Source of the DNA: Aeoliella mucimassa
Lineage (GTDB): Bacteria > Planctomycetota > Planctomycetia > Pirellulales > Lacipirellulaceae
Assembly (NCBI RefSeq): GCF_007748035.1
Contig: NZ_CP036278.1
Span: forward strand, 1,178,001-1,242,000
DNA length: 64,000 nt
Reading direction: 5' to 3'
Shown here: in pieces, positions 9,446-17,979 of the stretch
Numbering within the stretch: the stretch's first letter is position 1
Layout of the letters: each line of letters opens with the position of its first letter
Notes under the pieces: model-generated
Databases searched by the model: none
The model's input: only the letters and a program-made list of their open reading frames with translations
Told to the model about the DNA's origin: nothing
Position numbers and translations under genes: made by a program

Positions 9446-10633
9446 ATGCGTAATCTGTGCTATGCTGCGTTGTTCGCGATGGTAGTTGAGGTAACTCCGC
9501 TTCATGCGTCGATCTACGGAACCATGTCGAATTTCGATACGTACAACGAGACTGAGTTCGAAGCCTATGGTGCTGAGATCGAACTCGAAGACATTCATCT
9601 TGGCGACCTTAGTCGTACGTTCCCCTCCAACTACGACTCCGAGGTCATCACCGAGTACAACGATGGCAACCTGTTTGGTACCCGCATCGTCTACTCTGGT
9701 TACAACTTTGATAATAGTGGCTTCTTAGCCCCGACGGTCGGCCAGTCGACGAATGGCCATGCGTGTGTCGCAACCGCTGGGTGTGAGCACTTTGGCTTCT
9801 CGGTAGTTGGCAACCAACCCACAGCTGCTCGTTTTTACTGGCTCGATGCCGATGGGAATCGCATCGGCAATCAGCCCGCGCCGATTCCGATGCCTACTTG
9901 GAACTACATGCCAGGAGTAAACGGTGCTCCGAATCGGCTGCAGGCGGAAGTCGAAGTCGAGGTGATCGAACAGCAGCCTGATTCCATTTGGATGAAGGTC
10001 TACAAAACCGAGATCGAACGAGCGGTCGATCTGGCCGAGTTGATGTCCGACAACGGCATCGTGCCTGATAGCATCGGTGAAACCGAAACGGAATGGGAGT
10101 TGCTAGAAGGTGGAGTCATGGACGCTGCCGAGGATGAACTTGGCGATGGCGTTCACGCGGTGATTCGCCGTTACGAGTACTACGAATATACCGGCCCGTA
10201 CGATGAAGAACACGAACCGACTTCGATCTTCCTCGACCAGGATCTGCCGGAACCACCCGAAGGCGAACTGGGCCAGTTCATCGCAGCCAACATGGTTGCC
10301 GCCAACCTGGAAGCCCCCGCCCGCACCCACGGCGACTTCAATGGCGACGGAAAAGTCGACCTGGCTGACTATACCGTGTGGCGCGACTCGCTAGGTTCGG
10401 AGCTTGAGTACGAAGCCGATGCTAACGACGATGGCATGATCGATAGCGACGACTATTCCGTATGGCGTACCAACTATGGTCGCGGGATTGCCGACAATGC
10501 AGCCGCGGTGAACGCGGTGCCCGAGCCCTCGGCTCTGGCCATGGTGCTGTTGGGAGGTGCCGCACTGCTAACGCTTCGTCATCGAACCAAGCGTCGTAGC
10601 AATTCGCCAACGCTTGTGTACCTGCCATCGTAA
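9446..10633 (+). CDS. PEP-CTERM protein with dockerin-like repeat
   Basis: Protein of 395 residues with AAGGAAA just upstream of ATG 9446. A signal peptide occupies about residues 1-21. The central part is not recognised. It is acidic, with a possible beta-rich fold. Two EF-hand-like motifs (GDFNGDGKVDLADYTVWRD near 296-314 and DANDDGMIDSDDYSVWRTN near 324-342) form a planctomycete dockerin-type repeat. The C-terminus VPEPSALAMVLLGGAALLTL followed by a basic tail is a PEP-CTERM sorting signal. The protein is expected to be exported and processed by an exosortase-type enzyme. It is followed by a clear terminator hairpin. Confidence 0.9.
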   Translation: MRNLCYAALFAMVVEVTPLHASIYGTMSNFDTYNETEFEAYGAEIELEDIHLGDLSRTFPSNYDSEVITEYNDGNLFGTRIVYSGYNFDNSGFLAPTVGQSTNGHACVATAGCEHFGFSVVGNQPTAARFYWLDADGNRIGNQPAPIPMPTWNYMPGVNGAPNRLQAEVEVEVIEQQPDSIWMKVYKTEIERAVDLAELMSDNGIVPDSIGETETEWELLEGGVMDAAEDELGDGVHAVIRRYEYYEYTGPYDEEHEPTSIFLDQDLPEPPEGELGQFIAANMVAANLEAPARTHGDFNGDGKVDLADYTVWRDSLGSELEYEADANDDGMIDSDDYSVWRTNYGRGIADNAAAVNAVPEPSALAMVLLGGAALLTLRHRTKRRSNSPTLVYLPS

Positions 10634-10651
10634 GTCAGTTGAAATCGAGAC

Positions 10652-10721
10652 CCTGCCGCCGGCATTCCACTGAAAAAGGCAGCAACAGTGGGATGCCGGC
10701 TCGGCAGGTTTATTGCTTTAG
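10652..10721 (+). terminator. Rho-independent terminator after the PEP-CTERM gene
   Basis: A long inverted repeat, CCTGCCGCCGGCATTCCACTG against CAGTGGGATGCCGGC-TCGGCAGG, with only small mismatches. The loop AAAAAGGCAGCAA lies between the arms, and TTTATTGCTTT follows. It starts 18 bases after the stop codon. Confidence 0.85.
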
Positions 10722-10752
10722 AATCCGCTTTGCCCACGGTCGCCTAAGATTG

Positions 10753-11058
10753 TCACTCTCCGCAAGGCGGTGAGTGATATGTTGCCAGCATGCGAAGCTT
10801 GACTTCACCTTCGGCTAGTTCGGGCTCTTTGCCAGACGGCCCACGGTAACGACGAACAAAATCGAGAATGCCATGCATCATGTCGCAGACCGTGTCGGCC
10901 CGCAGTTCGCGGGCGATCTCCACCGGCATCGACGCCAAGTCGATAGTGCGATGCAACTTCTTCTCGATGGCCACACTCAATGCAAATCGTCGATCCGCAG
11001 CACACGTGACCAGCCAGAGCGAAAAGTGGCGAAACAGATGGTCCACGCTTCCACGCAT
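10753..11058 (-). CDS. Hypothetical protein, possibly the 3' part of a gene split by a TAG
   Basis: 101 residues from ATG 11058, with no recognised domain. It is helical and His/Arg-rich at its start. The frame is identical to that of the small ORF at 11092-11289. Only one TAG (11092-11094) and 11 sense codons reading FRIAHSNYFWD lie between them. No start codon or Shine-Dalgarno motif is visible just before 11058, and the intervening codons look protein-like. The two ORFs may therefore be one gene of about 178 codons with an internal stop. Alternatively it is an independent short gene at the end of the pyruvyl-transferase operon. Confidence 0.5.
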   Translation of the reverse strand: MRGSVDHLFRHFSLWLVTCAADRRFALSVAIEKKLHRTIDLASMPVEIARELRADTVCDMMHGILDFVRRYRGPSGKEPELAEGEVKLRMLATYHSPPCGE

Positions 11059-11091
11059 GTCCCAGAAGTAATTCGAGTGGGCAATCCGGAA

Positions 11092-11289
11092 CTAGCGGTA
11101 CTCGTGAAGTTGCTCGTCAATCGAAGAGCCCTGCTCGAGGGATTCGGCCATTAGCCGTTCGCGGGAGAGTAGTTCCAGATCGATTCCCTGCGGCTCCGTC
11201 ACGCGAAGGTGCTTTTCCAGTTGAATTCGGAGTGAATCGTCCAGCGGGTAGGCGAGAATCTGCCGTTCTAGTTCGTGTGCGGAGTACAT
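11092..11289 (-). CDS. Small hypothetical protein (or 5' part of a TAG-split gene)
   Basis: 65 residues starting MYSAHELERQILAYPLDDSL, predicted to be helical and acidic, with no recognised family. It starts 6 bases after the stop of the pyruvyl-transferase-like gene, so it is probably co-transcribed with it. It shares its frame with the ORF at 10753-11058, separated by one TAG. Confidence 0.5.
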   Translation of the reverse strand: MYSAHELERQILAYPLDDSLRIQLEKHLRVTEPQGIDLELLSRERLMAESLEQGSSIDEQLHEYR

Positions 11290-11295
11290 GGCACT

Positions 11296-12570
11296 TTAGC
11301 CCAGCAGTTCCTGACGAAGCACCTCCATGCTCGACTTCATCCGTTGCATGACAAACGCTCTAGCTTTGGCCGCCTTGGCTTTGGCAGCTTCGGGGTGTTT
11401 GGCCATGTCGAGCACCCTCGGCACGATGTTCTGTTGGTCCTCCGGCGAGTCGTGGTCGAAGAGCCAGTCGCTTAAGCCGATGTCGTTCCACATGAAGCCT
11501 TTGCTGGTTTGCTCGGGGAAGCGACAGACAATGGCCGGCACTCCATGACCGATGCACAGGATCGGCGAGTGCATTTCGTTGCCGAATAGGCCCGCGCTCT
11601 GAACGTACACGCTCACGGCCTCGGCGGTGAGCCAGTAATCGGGTCGCCAGACAACACGACTCCGAACATCGGCAGGAAGCTTGTCGTACAGCATCTCTTT
11701 GCCCACCGCCATTTGGGTGCTGTCTTCGGGGCAGATGAGTACCTTGAGATCGGTTTGCCTTACGACTTCGACGATCGATTCCCGTAGTGGGGCGTGATCG
11801 TGCTCTTTCATCTCCTCGTTGCGGGCGTGCTTCTGGAGGTTGTACTTGGCGTTCTCTTTCACCAGCCAGTAGGGGGTATAGCGTAGTCGTGGAATGCAGC
11901 AGAGAAACTTGTTGGGCTCCAATCCGTAGTTTGCCAGAAACGTATCGGCTCGCTCCGGATCACGCAGGTCGCAGGCGAAAGCTCCATCGGGGCCAAACTC
12001 CATGACTGGCGACTCGGCCCCGAGCGACTTGGCTAAGGCCAGCGAGGTGCTATCGCGGAAGTAGACAAACTTTGCTTGACTCAGCACATCGACGGAACGG
12101 GCGAGGGCCGAATCGGATCTCGCCGAGGTCGAAGTCGACTCCTTTGCCGAAAAAGTGATTCCGTAAATACCATAAGGCTTGCCGGTCGACTCACGCCAAC
12201 GCAGCAGATCTCGCTCGGCGACGATCGTAGGACCCGAACCATGTAGAAGGAAGTCGCACTCGTCAAAGACATGCTTTAATTCCTCGCTATCTCGCGAAGC
12301 AATTTTCAACTTCGGGAAGTGGCTCAACAGCATTTCGCGTACGCCGTTATCGACGCTCGACGGCCAGAGAGTAATTTCTGCTTCCGGCAAGTACTGTTGC
12401 AGCATCGACAGCACGCCTGGCGTGTGTGCGATGTCGCCAATGTTTTCGGTCTGCCACGAAGATCGCAACAGAATGCGTGGGGCACGGGTGGGCGAAGCAG
12501 CCATTGTTGGCTTTAGACCAAGCCCCAACGCAGCCAAGCCAGTGCAGCGAAGAAAATGTCGACGGTTCAT
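11296..12570 (-). CDS. Polysaccharide pyruvyl transferase family protein with Tat-like signal
   Basis: Protein of 424 residues. The N-terminus [20 protein letters not shown] resembles a twin-arginine signal (RRHFL), suggesting export in folded form. The family core starts with [15 protein letters not shown] (residues about 43-57), the glycine-rich motif of the PF04230 family, whose members add ketal pyruvate to exopolysaccharide sugars. Later segments ([18 protein letters not shown], then [19 protein letters not shown]) fit the C-terminal GT-B-like half. Family members are normally cytoplasmic, so the Tat-like leader is unusual. The protein may act on envelope glycans or may have diverged in function. 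It leads a short operon with two small hypothetical ORFs. Confidence 0.8.
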   Translation of the reverse strand: MNRRHFLRCTGLAALGLGLKPTMAASPTRAPRILLRSSWQTENIGDIAHTPGVLSMLQQYLPEAEITLWPSSVDNGVREMLLSHFPKLKIASRDSEELKHVFDECDFLLHGSGPTIVAERDLLRWRESTGKPYGIYGITFSAKESTSTSARSDSALARSVDVLSQAKFVYFRDSTSLALAKSLGAESPVMEFGPDGAFACDLRDPERADTFLANYGLEPNKFLCCIPRLRYTPYWLVKENAKYNLQKHARNEEMKEHDHAPLRESIVEVVRQTDLKVLICPEDSTQMAVGKEMLYDKLPADVRSRVVWRPDYWLTAEAVSVYVQSAGLFGNEMHSPILCIGHGVPAIVCRFPEQTSKGFMWNDIGLSDWLFDHDSPEDQQNIVPRVLDMAKHPEAAKAKAAKARAFVMQRMKSSMEVLRQELLG

Positions 12571-12706
12571 GAGTCTTATTCAAACGAGCTGTAGCAGCCC
12601 GTCTGAAGTCGGTGGAAGGAGGAATCTGTCAGTTGGCATCTGATTCAGTGTAACTGGTGGAGCAATGGGGATGAAGCTTGGTAGAGGGACCCGCCGACGC
12701 AAACGC

Positions 12707-13093
12707 CTACGAACCGGCCGGTGGTTCCCAGAGTTCCAGCTTATTCCCCTCGGGATCGATCACCCAGCCGAACTTTCCGAATTCCGATTCCTCGATTTTG
12801 TCTTCCACCTGGCAGCCTTCGTCGCGAAGCGCAGCTAGCAGGCTATGTAGGTCCGCGACCCGGTAGTTCACCATGAAGTTTGCGTCGCTGGGAGCAAAGT
12901 ACTTCGTCTCTGCGGGAAAGGCATTCCAAACGGTCGACCCCGTGCCGGTGGGGTTATCGGGTGTCACCCACGAGAACGACATACCGCCCCACGACTCGAT
13001 GTCCATGCCAAGGTGCACGCGATACCACTCTGCTAGTGCTTTCGGGTCTTTTGCCTTGAAGAACACACCACCGATTCCTGTCAACCGCTTCAT
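12707..13093 (-). CDS. VOC (glyoxalase/bleomycin-resistance fold) protein
   Basis: 128 residues, a single VOC module. It starts with GIGGVFFKAKDPKALAEWYR, the typical first beta-alpha unit. It ends with VIDPEGNKLELWEP, where the Glu of KLELWEP is a usual metal ligand. The substrate cannot be told from sequence. Members include metal-dependent lyases, dioxygenases and antibiotic-binding proteins. It is transcribed away from the phosphodiesterase gene at 13394, and no operon partner is evident. Confidence 0.88.
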   Translation of the reverse strand: MKRLTGIGGVFFKAKDPKALAEWYRVHLGMDIESWGGMSFSWVTPDNPTGTGSTVWNAFPAETKYFAPSDANFMVNYRVADLHSLLAALRDEGCQVEDKIEESEFGKFGWVIDPEGNKLELWEPPAGS

Positions 13094-13393
13094 TCATTTG
13101 TCTCCCAAATATCGAAAGTGTGCTGCACGGTCTCTGCTCTTTCATGCGTCTGTAGTAATTGTCGCGAACTCCAGTTTAGCGAAGCGCTCGGCAGGTGTCG
13201 TAACTGTTTTCATGAGAACGGATGACATGCCACAAGCGGCAATGCAGGGGGAGGGGCTGCCACTCGCGCGTTCACATACCCTTAACAAACCAGTGATACC
13301 ATGCTTTCGGCGTGGGCGAGTTGGCGGGTGTGCGAACATCGCTCGGTAGCCAATCGAATGAATTACTCTGTCCTCGAACTCTGGATCCTACTC
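13094..13393 (+). other. Divergent intergenic region, no gene seen
   Basis: About 300 bases separate the VOC gene (minus) from the phosphodiesterase gene (plus), so it should contain promoters for both. The plus-strand frame is open from 13301, but the protein before residue 32 does not look like a signal peptide. I treat that part as non-coding. No strong hairpin or repeat was noticed. Confidence 0.5.
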
Positions 13394-14374
13394 ATGCGAA
13401 GCGAACCACGCTGCTACCAGTTGCCGACATTCTGCGTAGTCTTGGTGATGCTGCTTGCAAGCAGCGGGCAAGTTGCTCGTGCGGCAGAACCCGAAGGTGC
13501 TGCCAAGCATGTGATCGTGATTGGAGTCGACGGTTTAGCTCCGTTTGGCATCAGCTCGGCGAACACTCCGGCGCTCGACCGTTTGTGCGAACAGGGGGCG
13601 TCGACCATGCACGCTCGCGCGGTGATGCCTACGAGTAGTAGCTCGAACTGGGCATCGATGATCATGGGGGCTGGCCCTGAACAGCACGGAATTACTTCGA
13701 ACGAGTGGGAGCGGAATCGTTTCGAGATCGCCCCGGTCGTGAAAGGCTCCGAAGGTATCTATCCAACCATGTTCAGTGCGGTGCGAAAGGGGTTGCCTAC
13801 GAGTGCGATTGGAGTGTTCCACGATTGGGGTGGTTTCGGCCGTTTAGTGGAGAGCGAGTCGTGCGACTTGGTAGTCGACGCTGACGGCCCAGTCGATGCG
13901 ATCGACCGCAGCACGGAGTTCTGGAACTCGCGAAATCCCTCGCTGTTGTTCATCCACTTAGACCATGTGGACCACGCTGGCCATGCCGAAGGGTGGGGAT
14001 CGCCCGACTACGTCCAGGCGGTGCAGTTGGCAGACCGTTTGATCAACCAGGTGGTCACCGTTGTCGAGAAAACTGGTCACAAGAGCGATACCGTAGTGAT
14101 CGTGACCTCCGACCACGGCGGCGTCGACAAGGGCCATGGCGGCTCGACGATGGCCGAGATTGAGATTCCGTGGATCGCCTGGGGAGCCGGCATCCGCACC
14201 GGAGTCGAGCTGAAGAAGCCCGTGAATACCTACGACACCGCAGCAACAGTACTGCGGTTGCTCGACGTTCCGGCACCAGCGTGTTGGGTAGGCCGCCCGG
14301 TTACTGAAGCCCTTTCTCAGTCGAAGCAAAGCGAAGACGACGCAGCTCCGTCTGAGCCAGTCGCGGTGGAATAG
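13394..14374 (+). CDS. Secreted alkaline-phosphatase-superfamily phosphodiesterase/nucleotide pyrophosphatase
   Basis: About 326 residues from the ATG at 13394. That start gives a clean signal peptide (MRSEPRCYQLPTFCVVLVML, cut near AARAAE-like VARAAE). Upstream in-frame codons add an unlikely extension. The metal-binding set of the type I phosphodiesterase family (PF01663) is visible. It comprises the first Asp in VIGVDGLAP, the nucleophile region MPTSSSSNWASMIMG, HLDHVDHAGHAEG, TSDHGGVDKGHGG and the final His region. It should hydrolyse phosphodiesters or phosphomonoesters in the periplasm. The exact substrate is unknown. It appears monocistronic. Confidence 0.88.
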   Translation: MRSEPRCYQLPTFCVVLVMLLASSGQVARAAEPEGAAKHVIVIGVDGLAPFGISSANTPALDRLCEQGASTMHARAVMPTSSSSNWASMIMGAGPEQHGITSNEWERNRFEIAPVVKGSEGIYPTMFSAVRKGLPTSAIGVFHDWGGFGRLVESESCDLVVDADGPVDAIDRSTEFWNSRNPSLLFIHLDHVDHAGHAEGWGSPDYVQAVQLADRLINQVVTVVEKTGHKSDTVVIVTSDHGGVDKGHGGSTMAEIEIPWIAWGAGIRTGVELKKPVNTYDTAATVLRLLDVPAPACWVGRPVTEALSQSKQSEDDAAPSEPVAVE

Positions 14375-14885
14375 TAAGCAAATCTCCAGTGGACTACGTA
14401 AAGTGTCATACGCTAGGCATTGTCCACTACTCATTTCGTTGATCGCTAGAAGACACCGCTCTTATCCTCGGTACATTCAGAGCAAACCTGATGTTGGCAA
14501 CGCATAATGCTGCGGTGACAGGCATCTGCTGATCATGCGTGCGAATTCGCGTTTCTCATCCGATTGGTTGTGCAGATCTGTGCGGATCCGGGGGGATGCG
14601 TGTCAAACCCTCTCCTCGTACGCTTCGCCCTATTGGAATCCGCACGATCAAGCGCGATGGGACTGGCGACGAGTCGCCAGCGAACATACAACAAAGGTAT
14701 GCCAGTAAACATGAAAAATGTTTCTGGAGCTTGTTATCATTGCGGGAGAAGTTGCCTTATTCACAGCTCGATGTAGCGTGGAACGTAGGGAGAACATGCC
14801 CATGATCCGCGTTGCGAGATTTACGAGAGTGCCAAGGTGAAGCTAGTGGATGCCTTGGAGCCTCCAACTCCAAAAGGAGAAGATC
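14375..14885 (+). other. Intergenic region without a supported gene
   Basis: About 510 bases. Short plus-strand frames (for example 14539-14805) have no recognisable content or start signals, and I do not call them. A perfect 8-bp stem, CTGGCGAC-GA-GTCGCCAG, lies at 14663-14680 but lacks a T-rich tail. The ribosome-binding site of the next gene (AAGGAG) is at 14873-14878. Confidence 0.5.
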
Positions 14886-15947
14886 ATGTGCTCGCGAGTT
14901 AAATGGACTGCAGAGGGACAGCCTGTACTTGTCGGTCGCAATATGGACTGGACCGCGAGAATGGGGAGTAAGCTCTACGCGATGCCCAAAGGTGTCGCAC
15001 GCGAAGGGCTAGTCGACGTGAATCCATTGCAGTGGACATCAAAGTATGGCAGCGTAGTTACAATTGTTTGGGATTGCGCGACCTCCGACGGCATTAACGA
15101 AGCGGGGCTGTGCGCAAATTTGCTCTACTTGGCCGAGTCCAACTTTGGCCAGCGAGTGACAGATCTTCCTGGGGTATCGATTTCGCTTTGGGTGCAATAC
15201 TTGCTCGACACCTGCGCAACGGTCGCCGAGGCGGTGGCAGCCTCCCAGGCGTGCCAGGTCCAATCCTTTGAATTGGTTCACCAAGGGACGAAAGTCGACG
15301 CTCCGCTGCACTTGTCTTTGGCGGATGCATCAGGCGATTCGGCGGTCGTCGAGATTCTTAGCGGCAACATGGTTGTTCACCATGGACCACAATACTCAGT
15401 GATGACAAACTCCCCGATTTACGACGAGCAACTTGTGTTGCTGAAGCAATACGAGGGACTGGGGGGCAAGAAACCGATTCCAGGCACGATGGAAGCGGAA
15501 GATCGCTTCGCCCGCGGAGCATTTTATCTGACGAAGCTTCCGGAGGATCCGGGCTCGTACCAGGCTGCGGTCGCTGGCGTGCTGAGCGTGATCCGAAACA
15601 TGGCTACCCCGCTCGGTGCGAACGATCCCGAGCGGCCGAACATCGCGGCGACCATTTGGCGGACCTTCGGCGACTGCACCAACAAACGGTACTACTTTGA
15701 GTTTTGTGATATGCCGAATGTAGTGTGGGTCGACTTAGACCAACTGAATCTCGATGCCGATGCGGACACACAACTGTTCGACTTGGCGGCCGATTTGGAC
15801 GCTGCAGGCGAGGTCTCCGCCAAGTTCGAACCGGCCGATCCCATTGTGTTCCAGCCGGCCGGTACGGCCGTTAGGTGCGATGGGCATGGTGAAGTGATTG
15901 GGGGTGAAAGTCCCCTGCGGGGCCTATCGGAGGCAACCGCGAGGTGA
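14886..15947 (+). CDS. Choloylglycine hydrolase/penicillin-acylase-like linear amide hydrolase, interrupted by a group II intron
   Basis: Ntn-hydrolase with Cys2 as nucleophile. The start at ATG 14886 places Cys at position 2 (MCSRVKW) and has AAGGAG 8 bases upstream. Family motifs are GRNMDWT (residues about 19-25), INEAGLCANLLYL and the oxyanion Asn in VMTNSPIYDEQ. The substrate could be a conjugated amide or an acyl-homoserine-type lactone/amide. No signal peptide is seen once this start is used. The intact exon ends at 15874 in the C-terminal codons, where the group II intron begins. Unspliced, the frame runs 24 codons into the intron and stops at 15947. Spliced, it would read AVSWKPAAV and stop at 17891-17893. 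The catalytic part is complete either way. Confidence 0.85.
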   Translation: MCSRVKWTAEGQPVLVGRNMDWTARMGSKLYAMPKGVAREGLVDVNPLQWTSKYGSVVTIVWDCATSDGINEAGLCANLLYLAESNFGQRVTDLPGVSISLWVQYLLDTCATVAEAVAASQACQVQSFELVHQGTKVDAPLHLSLADASGDSAVVEILSGNMVVHHGPQYSVMTNSPIYDEQLVLLKQYEGLGGKKPIPGTMEAEDRFARGAFYLTKLPEDPGSYQAAVAGVLSVIRNMATPLGANDPERPNIAATIWRTFGDCTNKRYYFEFCDMPNVVWVDLDQLNLDADADTQLFDLAADLDAAGEVSAKFEPADPIVFQPAGTAVRCDGHGEVIGGESPLRGLSEATAR

Positions 15948-16308
15948 AGGCAACTGCACGAGATGGAGCTTGGACAATGGACAATCGGAATCTTCCCCGT
16001 GAGGGCGTGTGGGATGGAAGCCGGAGCCGAACCGCAGCACTGAACGCAAGTGAACCCTTAAGCAGGCTTACTGGACCTGGGCAAGCGTGCCTGCCAACGC
16101 GACGCCCAATATCCGATTGTGGCCAGGAAGTAATGAGGGCAGCGGCGGCGGGACATTGCTTTATCTTACCCCATGAGATCTCTCCCGGTCCGCCTAGCGG
16201 TAGATTGGAAGGAGGCAACGACAACCGATCGATGCCGGGAGAGAAGTCGGATCGTCCCATAGTAGTGAGGAAGTCGGGTAATGCCGGCGGAGCGAAGGGG
16301 ACGACAAG

Positions 16309-17784
16309 TTGTTAAGTGCCGAATCCCGCCAACTGACGTTTGTGTTTGCCGACAGCCCGAAAGGGGGCAAGGGCGACAAGTCCGCGGACGTATCCGCGGG
16401 CAAAGCGTTCCTGCTGCACCAAGCAAGCGTCAAGGAGGCGATCGATCCGGCCACCCAGGCAGGCGACGCAAGTCGTCTGCTGGAACGAGCGGCCTCGGTG
16501 TTCAATCTGGCCCGGGCCTTGCTCAATGTTGCGCGTAACAAGGGCGCTGCAGGCGTGGACGGGCATAGCGTTGAGCAGGTGGTGGACGATGCGCCACAGA
16601 TTCTGCCCAAGCTAAGCCGTGAGTTGTTGGCGGGTACCTATCGCCCTGGCGACATCCGCCGGGTTTGGATTCCCAAGCCAGGTGGTGGCGAGCGAGGGCT
16701 AGGTATCCCGAACGTGGTGGATCGAATCGTGCAGCAGGCACTGCTCCAGGTCTTGGAGCCGTTGTTTGAGCCGACCTTCCACCCGAGCAGCCACGGTTTC
16801 CGACCGCGTCGCGGGGCACCGACGGCCATCGCCGAGGCCAAGCAGCATCTTGCCAGGGGACACGTCTGGACGGTCGATATCGACCTGTCCAAGTTCTTCG
16901 ACCGGGTCCATCATCAGCGACTGCTGAATCGGATGGCCCAGAGAGTTGCAGACGGACGTCTCCTCAAACTAGTGCATCGCCTGCTGAAAGCGAAGGTCGT
17001 GCTTCCCGATGGCACGCGAACCGCCACCGACAAAGGGACGCCGCAAGGCGGTCCTCTCTCGCCGCTCTTGTCCAATATCGTCTTGGACGAACTGGACTGG
17101 GAGTTAGAACGTCGGGGACTACGGTTCGTGCGTTATGCCGATGACTTCAGCGTGTTCGTCCAAAGCGAGCGGGCTGGACATCGGGTGATGGACTCCGTCC
17201 GCAAGTTCATTGAGCACCGGCTCCGGCTGGTCGTGAATGAGGACAAGAGTTCGGTATCGGGACCGATGGACCTGACCTTCCTTGGCTTCCATCTGAGCGC
17301 AAGCGCAGAGGGGGGTGTTGCGGTGGCCATCTCTGGACGCACCAAGGAGCGAATTGACTCGAAGATTCGTGAGCTAACGCCGCGGACCTGGGGGCAGTCG
17401 CTCGATGCGTGCTTTGACAGACTCAATGGCTACCTGCGGGGGTGGATCGGGTATTTTCGGCTGTGCACCAGAGATCGGCTGACGCCGCTTCATAAGATCG
17501 ATGCCCACCTGCGGCGTCGACTTCGGGCGATCATTATTCGTCAGAAGAAGCGGCCACGTCATCTCTATCGCCACCTGATTGCGTGTGACGTCTCTCCACG
17601 GGCGGCGGCTCAAACCGCCTATCAGCGTACTGGCATCTGGCGACGCAGCGTCAGCGCTGGCATCCACAAGGCGTATCCCAACGCCTGGTTTGCCACGCGA
17701 CTGATGGTGCTCACCGACCGATGGCACGCACTGAATCCCGTGGAACGGGTCTCGGTCAAGCAACAACGATTGTTTGACTCATGA
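16309..17784 (+). CDS. ltrA: Group II intron reverse transcriptase/maturase
   Basis: 491 residues from a TTG start at 16309. Reverse-transcriptase blocks are clear: IPKPGGGERGLGIPNVVDRI, DIDLSKFFDRVHH, GTPQGGPLSPLLSN and the catalytic RYADDFSVFV. The maturase (X) domain includes LNGYLRGWIGYFRLC. The C-terminus ends soon after, without the Cys/His pairs of an HNH endonuclease. Mobility, if any, would therefore use nick-independent priming, for example at replication forks. The protein should bind its own intron RNA, help splicing and copy it into DNA. Confidence 0.95.
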   Translation: MLSAESRQLTFVFADSPKGGKGDKSADVSAGKAFLLHQASVKEAIDPATQAGDASRLLERAASVFNLARALLNVARNKGAAGVDGHSVEQVVDDAPQILPKLSRELLAGTYRPGDIRRVWIPKPGGGERGLGIPNVVDRIVQQALLQVLEPLFEPTFHPSSHGFRPRRGAPTAIAEAKQHLARGHVWTVDIDLSKFFDRVHHQRLLNRMAQRVADGRLLKLVHRLLKAKVVLPDGTRTATDKGTPQGGPLSPLLSNIVLDELDWELERRGLRFVRYADDFSVFVQSERAGHRVMDSVRKFIEHRLRLVVNEDKSSVSGPMDLTFLGFHLSASAEGGVAVAISGRTKERIDSKIRELTPRTWGQSLDACFDRLNGYLRGWIGYFRLCTRDRLTPLHKIDAHLRRRLRAIIIRQKKRPRHLYRHLIACDVSPRAAAQTAYQRTGIWRRSVSAGIHKAYPNAWFATRLMVLTDRWHALNPVERVSVKQQRLFDS

Positions 17785-17799
17785 GGCAGGCAACTTGAA

Positions 17800-17865
17800 G
17801 AGCCGGATGTGAGGTCCATCAGTCCGGTTCTGTGAGAGGCCCGGGGGAGCAATCCCCTGGGCCTA
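17800..17865 (+). ncRNA. Group II intron domains V and VI
   Basis: Domain V (17800-17830) pairs GAGCCGGA with TCCGGTTC and holds the catalytic AGC. Domain VI (about 17833-17865) is a strong stem with an A in the 3' strand that could be the branch point. These are the ribozyme parts needed for splicing. Confidence 0.85.
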
Positions 17866-17871
17866 CTCGAC

Positions 17872-17893
17872 TTGGAAACCCGCAGCGGTGTGA
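17872..17893 (+). pseudogene. Predicted 3' exon of the amide hydrolase gene
   Basis: After intron removal the bases TTGGAAACCCGCAGCGGTG complete the split Ser codon, add WKPAAV and end at TGA 17891-17893. It is a short exon, inferred from the intron boundaries and the reading frame only. Confidence 0.55.
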
Positions 17894-17979
17894 ACAAACT
17901 TCACTGGTACGAAAGCATCTGGCTCGCTGGCTTGGTAGGATATCGACCATGAACCTCAACCGACCAAGCTGAACCGACG

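Larger units (their letters stand above)
15875..17871 (+). mobile_element. Group II intron (about 2.0 kb) with maturase ORF
   Basis: The 5' end GTGCGATGGGCATGG fits the GUGYG consensus. It is followed by the structured, non-coding domain I region. A reverse-transcriptase ORF lies at 16309-17784. After it comes a recognisable domain V beginning GAGCCGGATGTGAGG at 17800, with the AGC triad and the returning arm GTCCGGTTC. Domain VI follows as AGGCCCGGGGG against CCCCTGGGCCT. The 3' end is placed after ACTCGAC at 17871 because introns end in AY and the host frame then reaches a stop. An end at CTAC 17866 is also possible. Confidence 0.9.

Noticed and set aside
14663-14680. Hairpin as terminator of the phosphodiesterase gene
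   Set aside because: It has a perfect stem but is about 290 bases after the stop and has no T tract.
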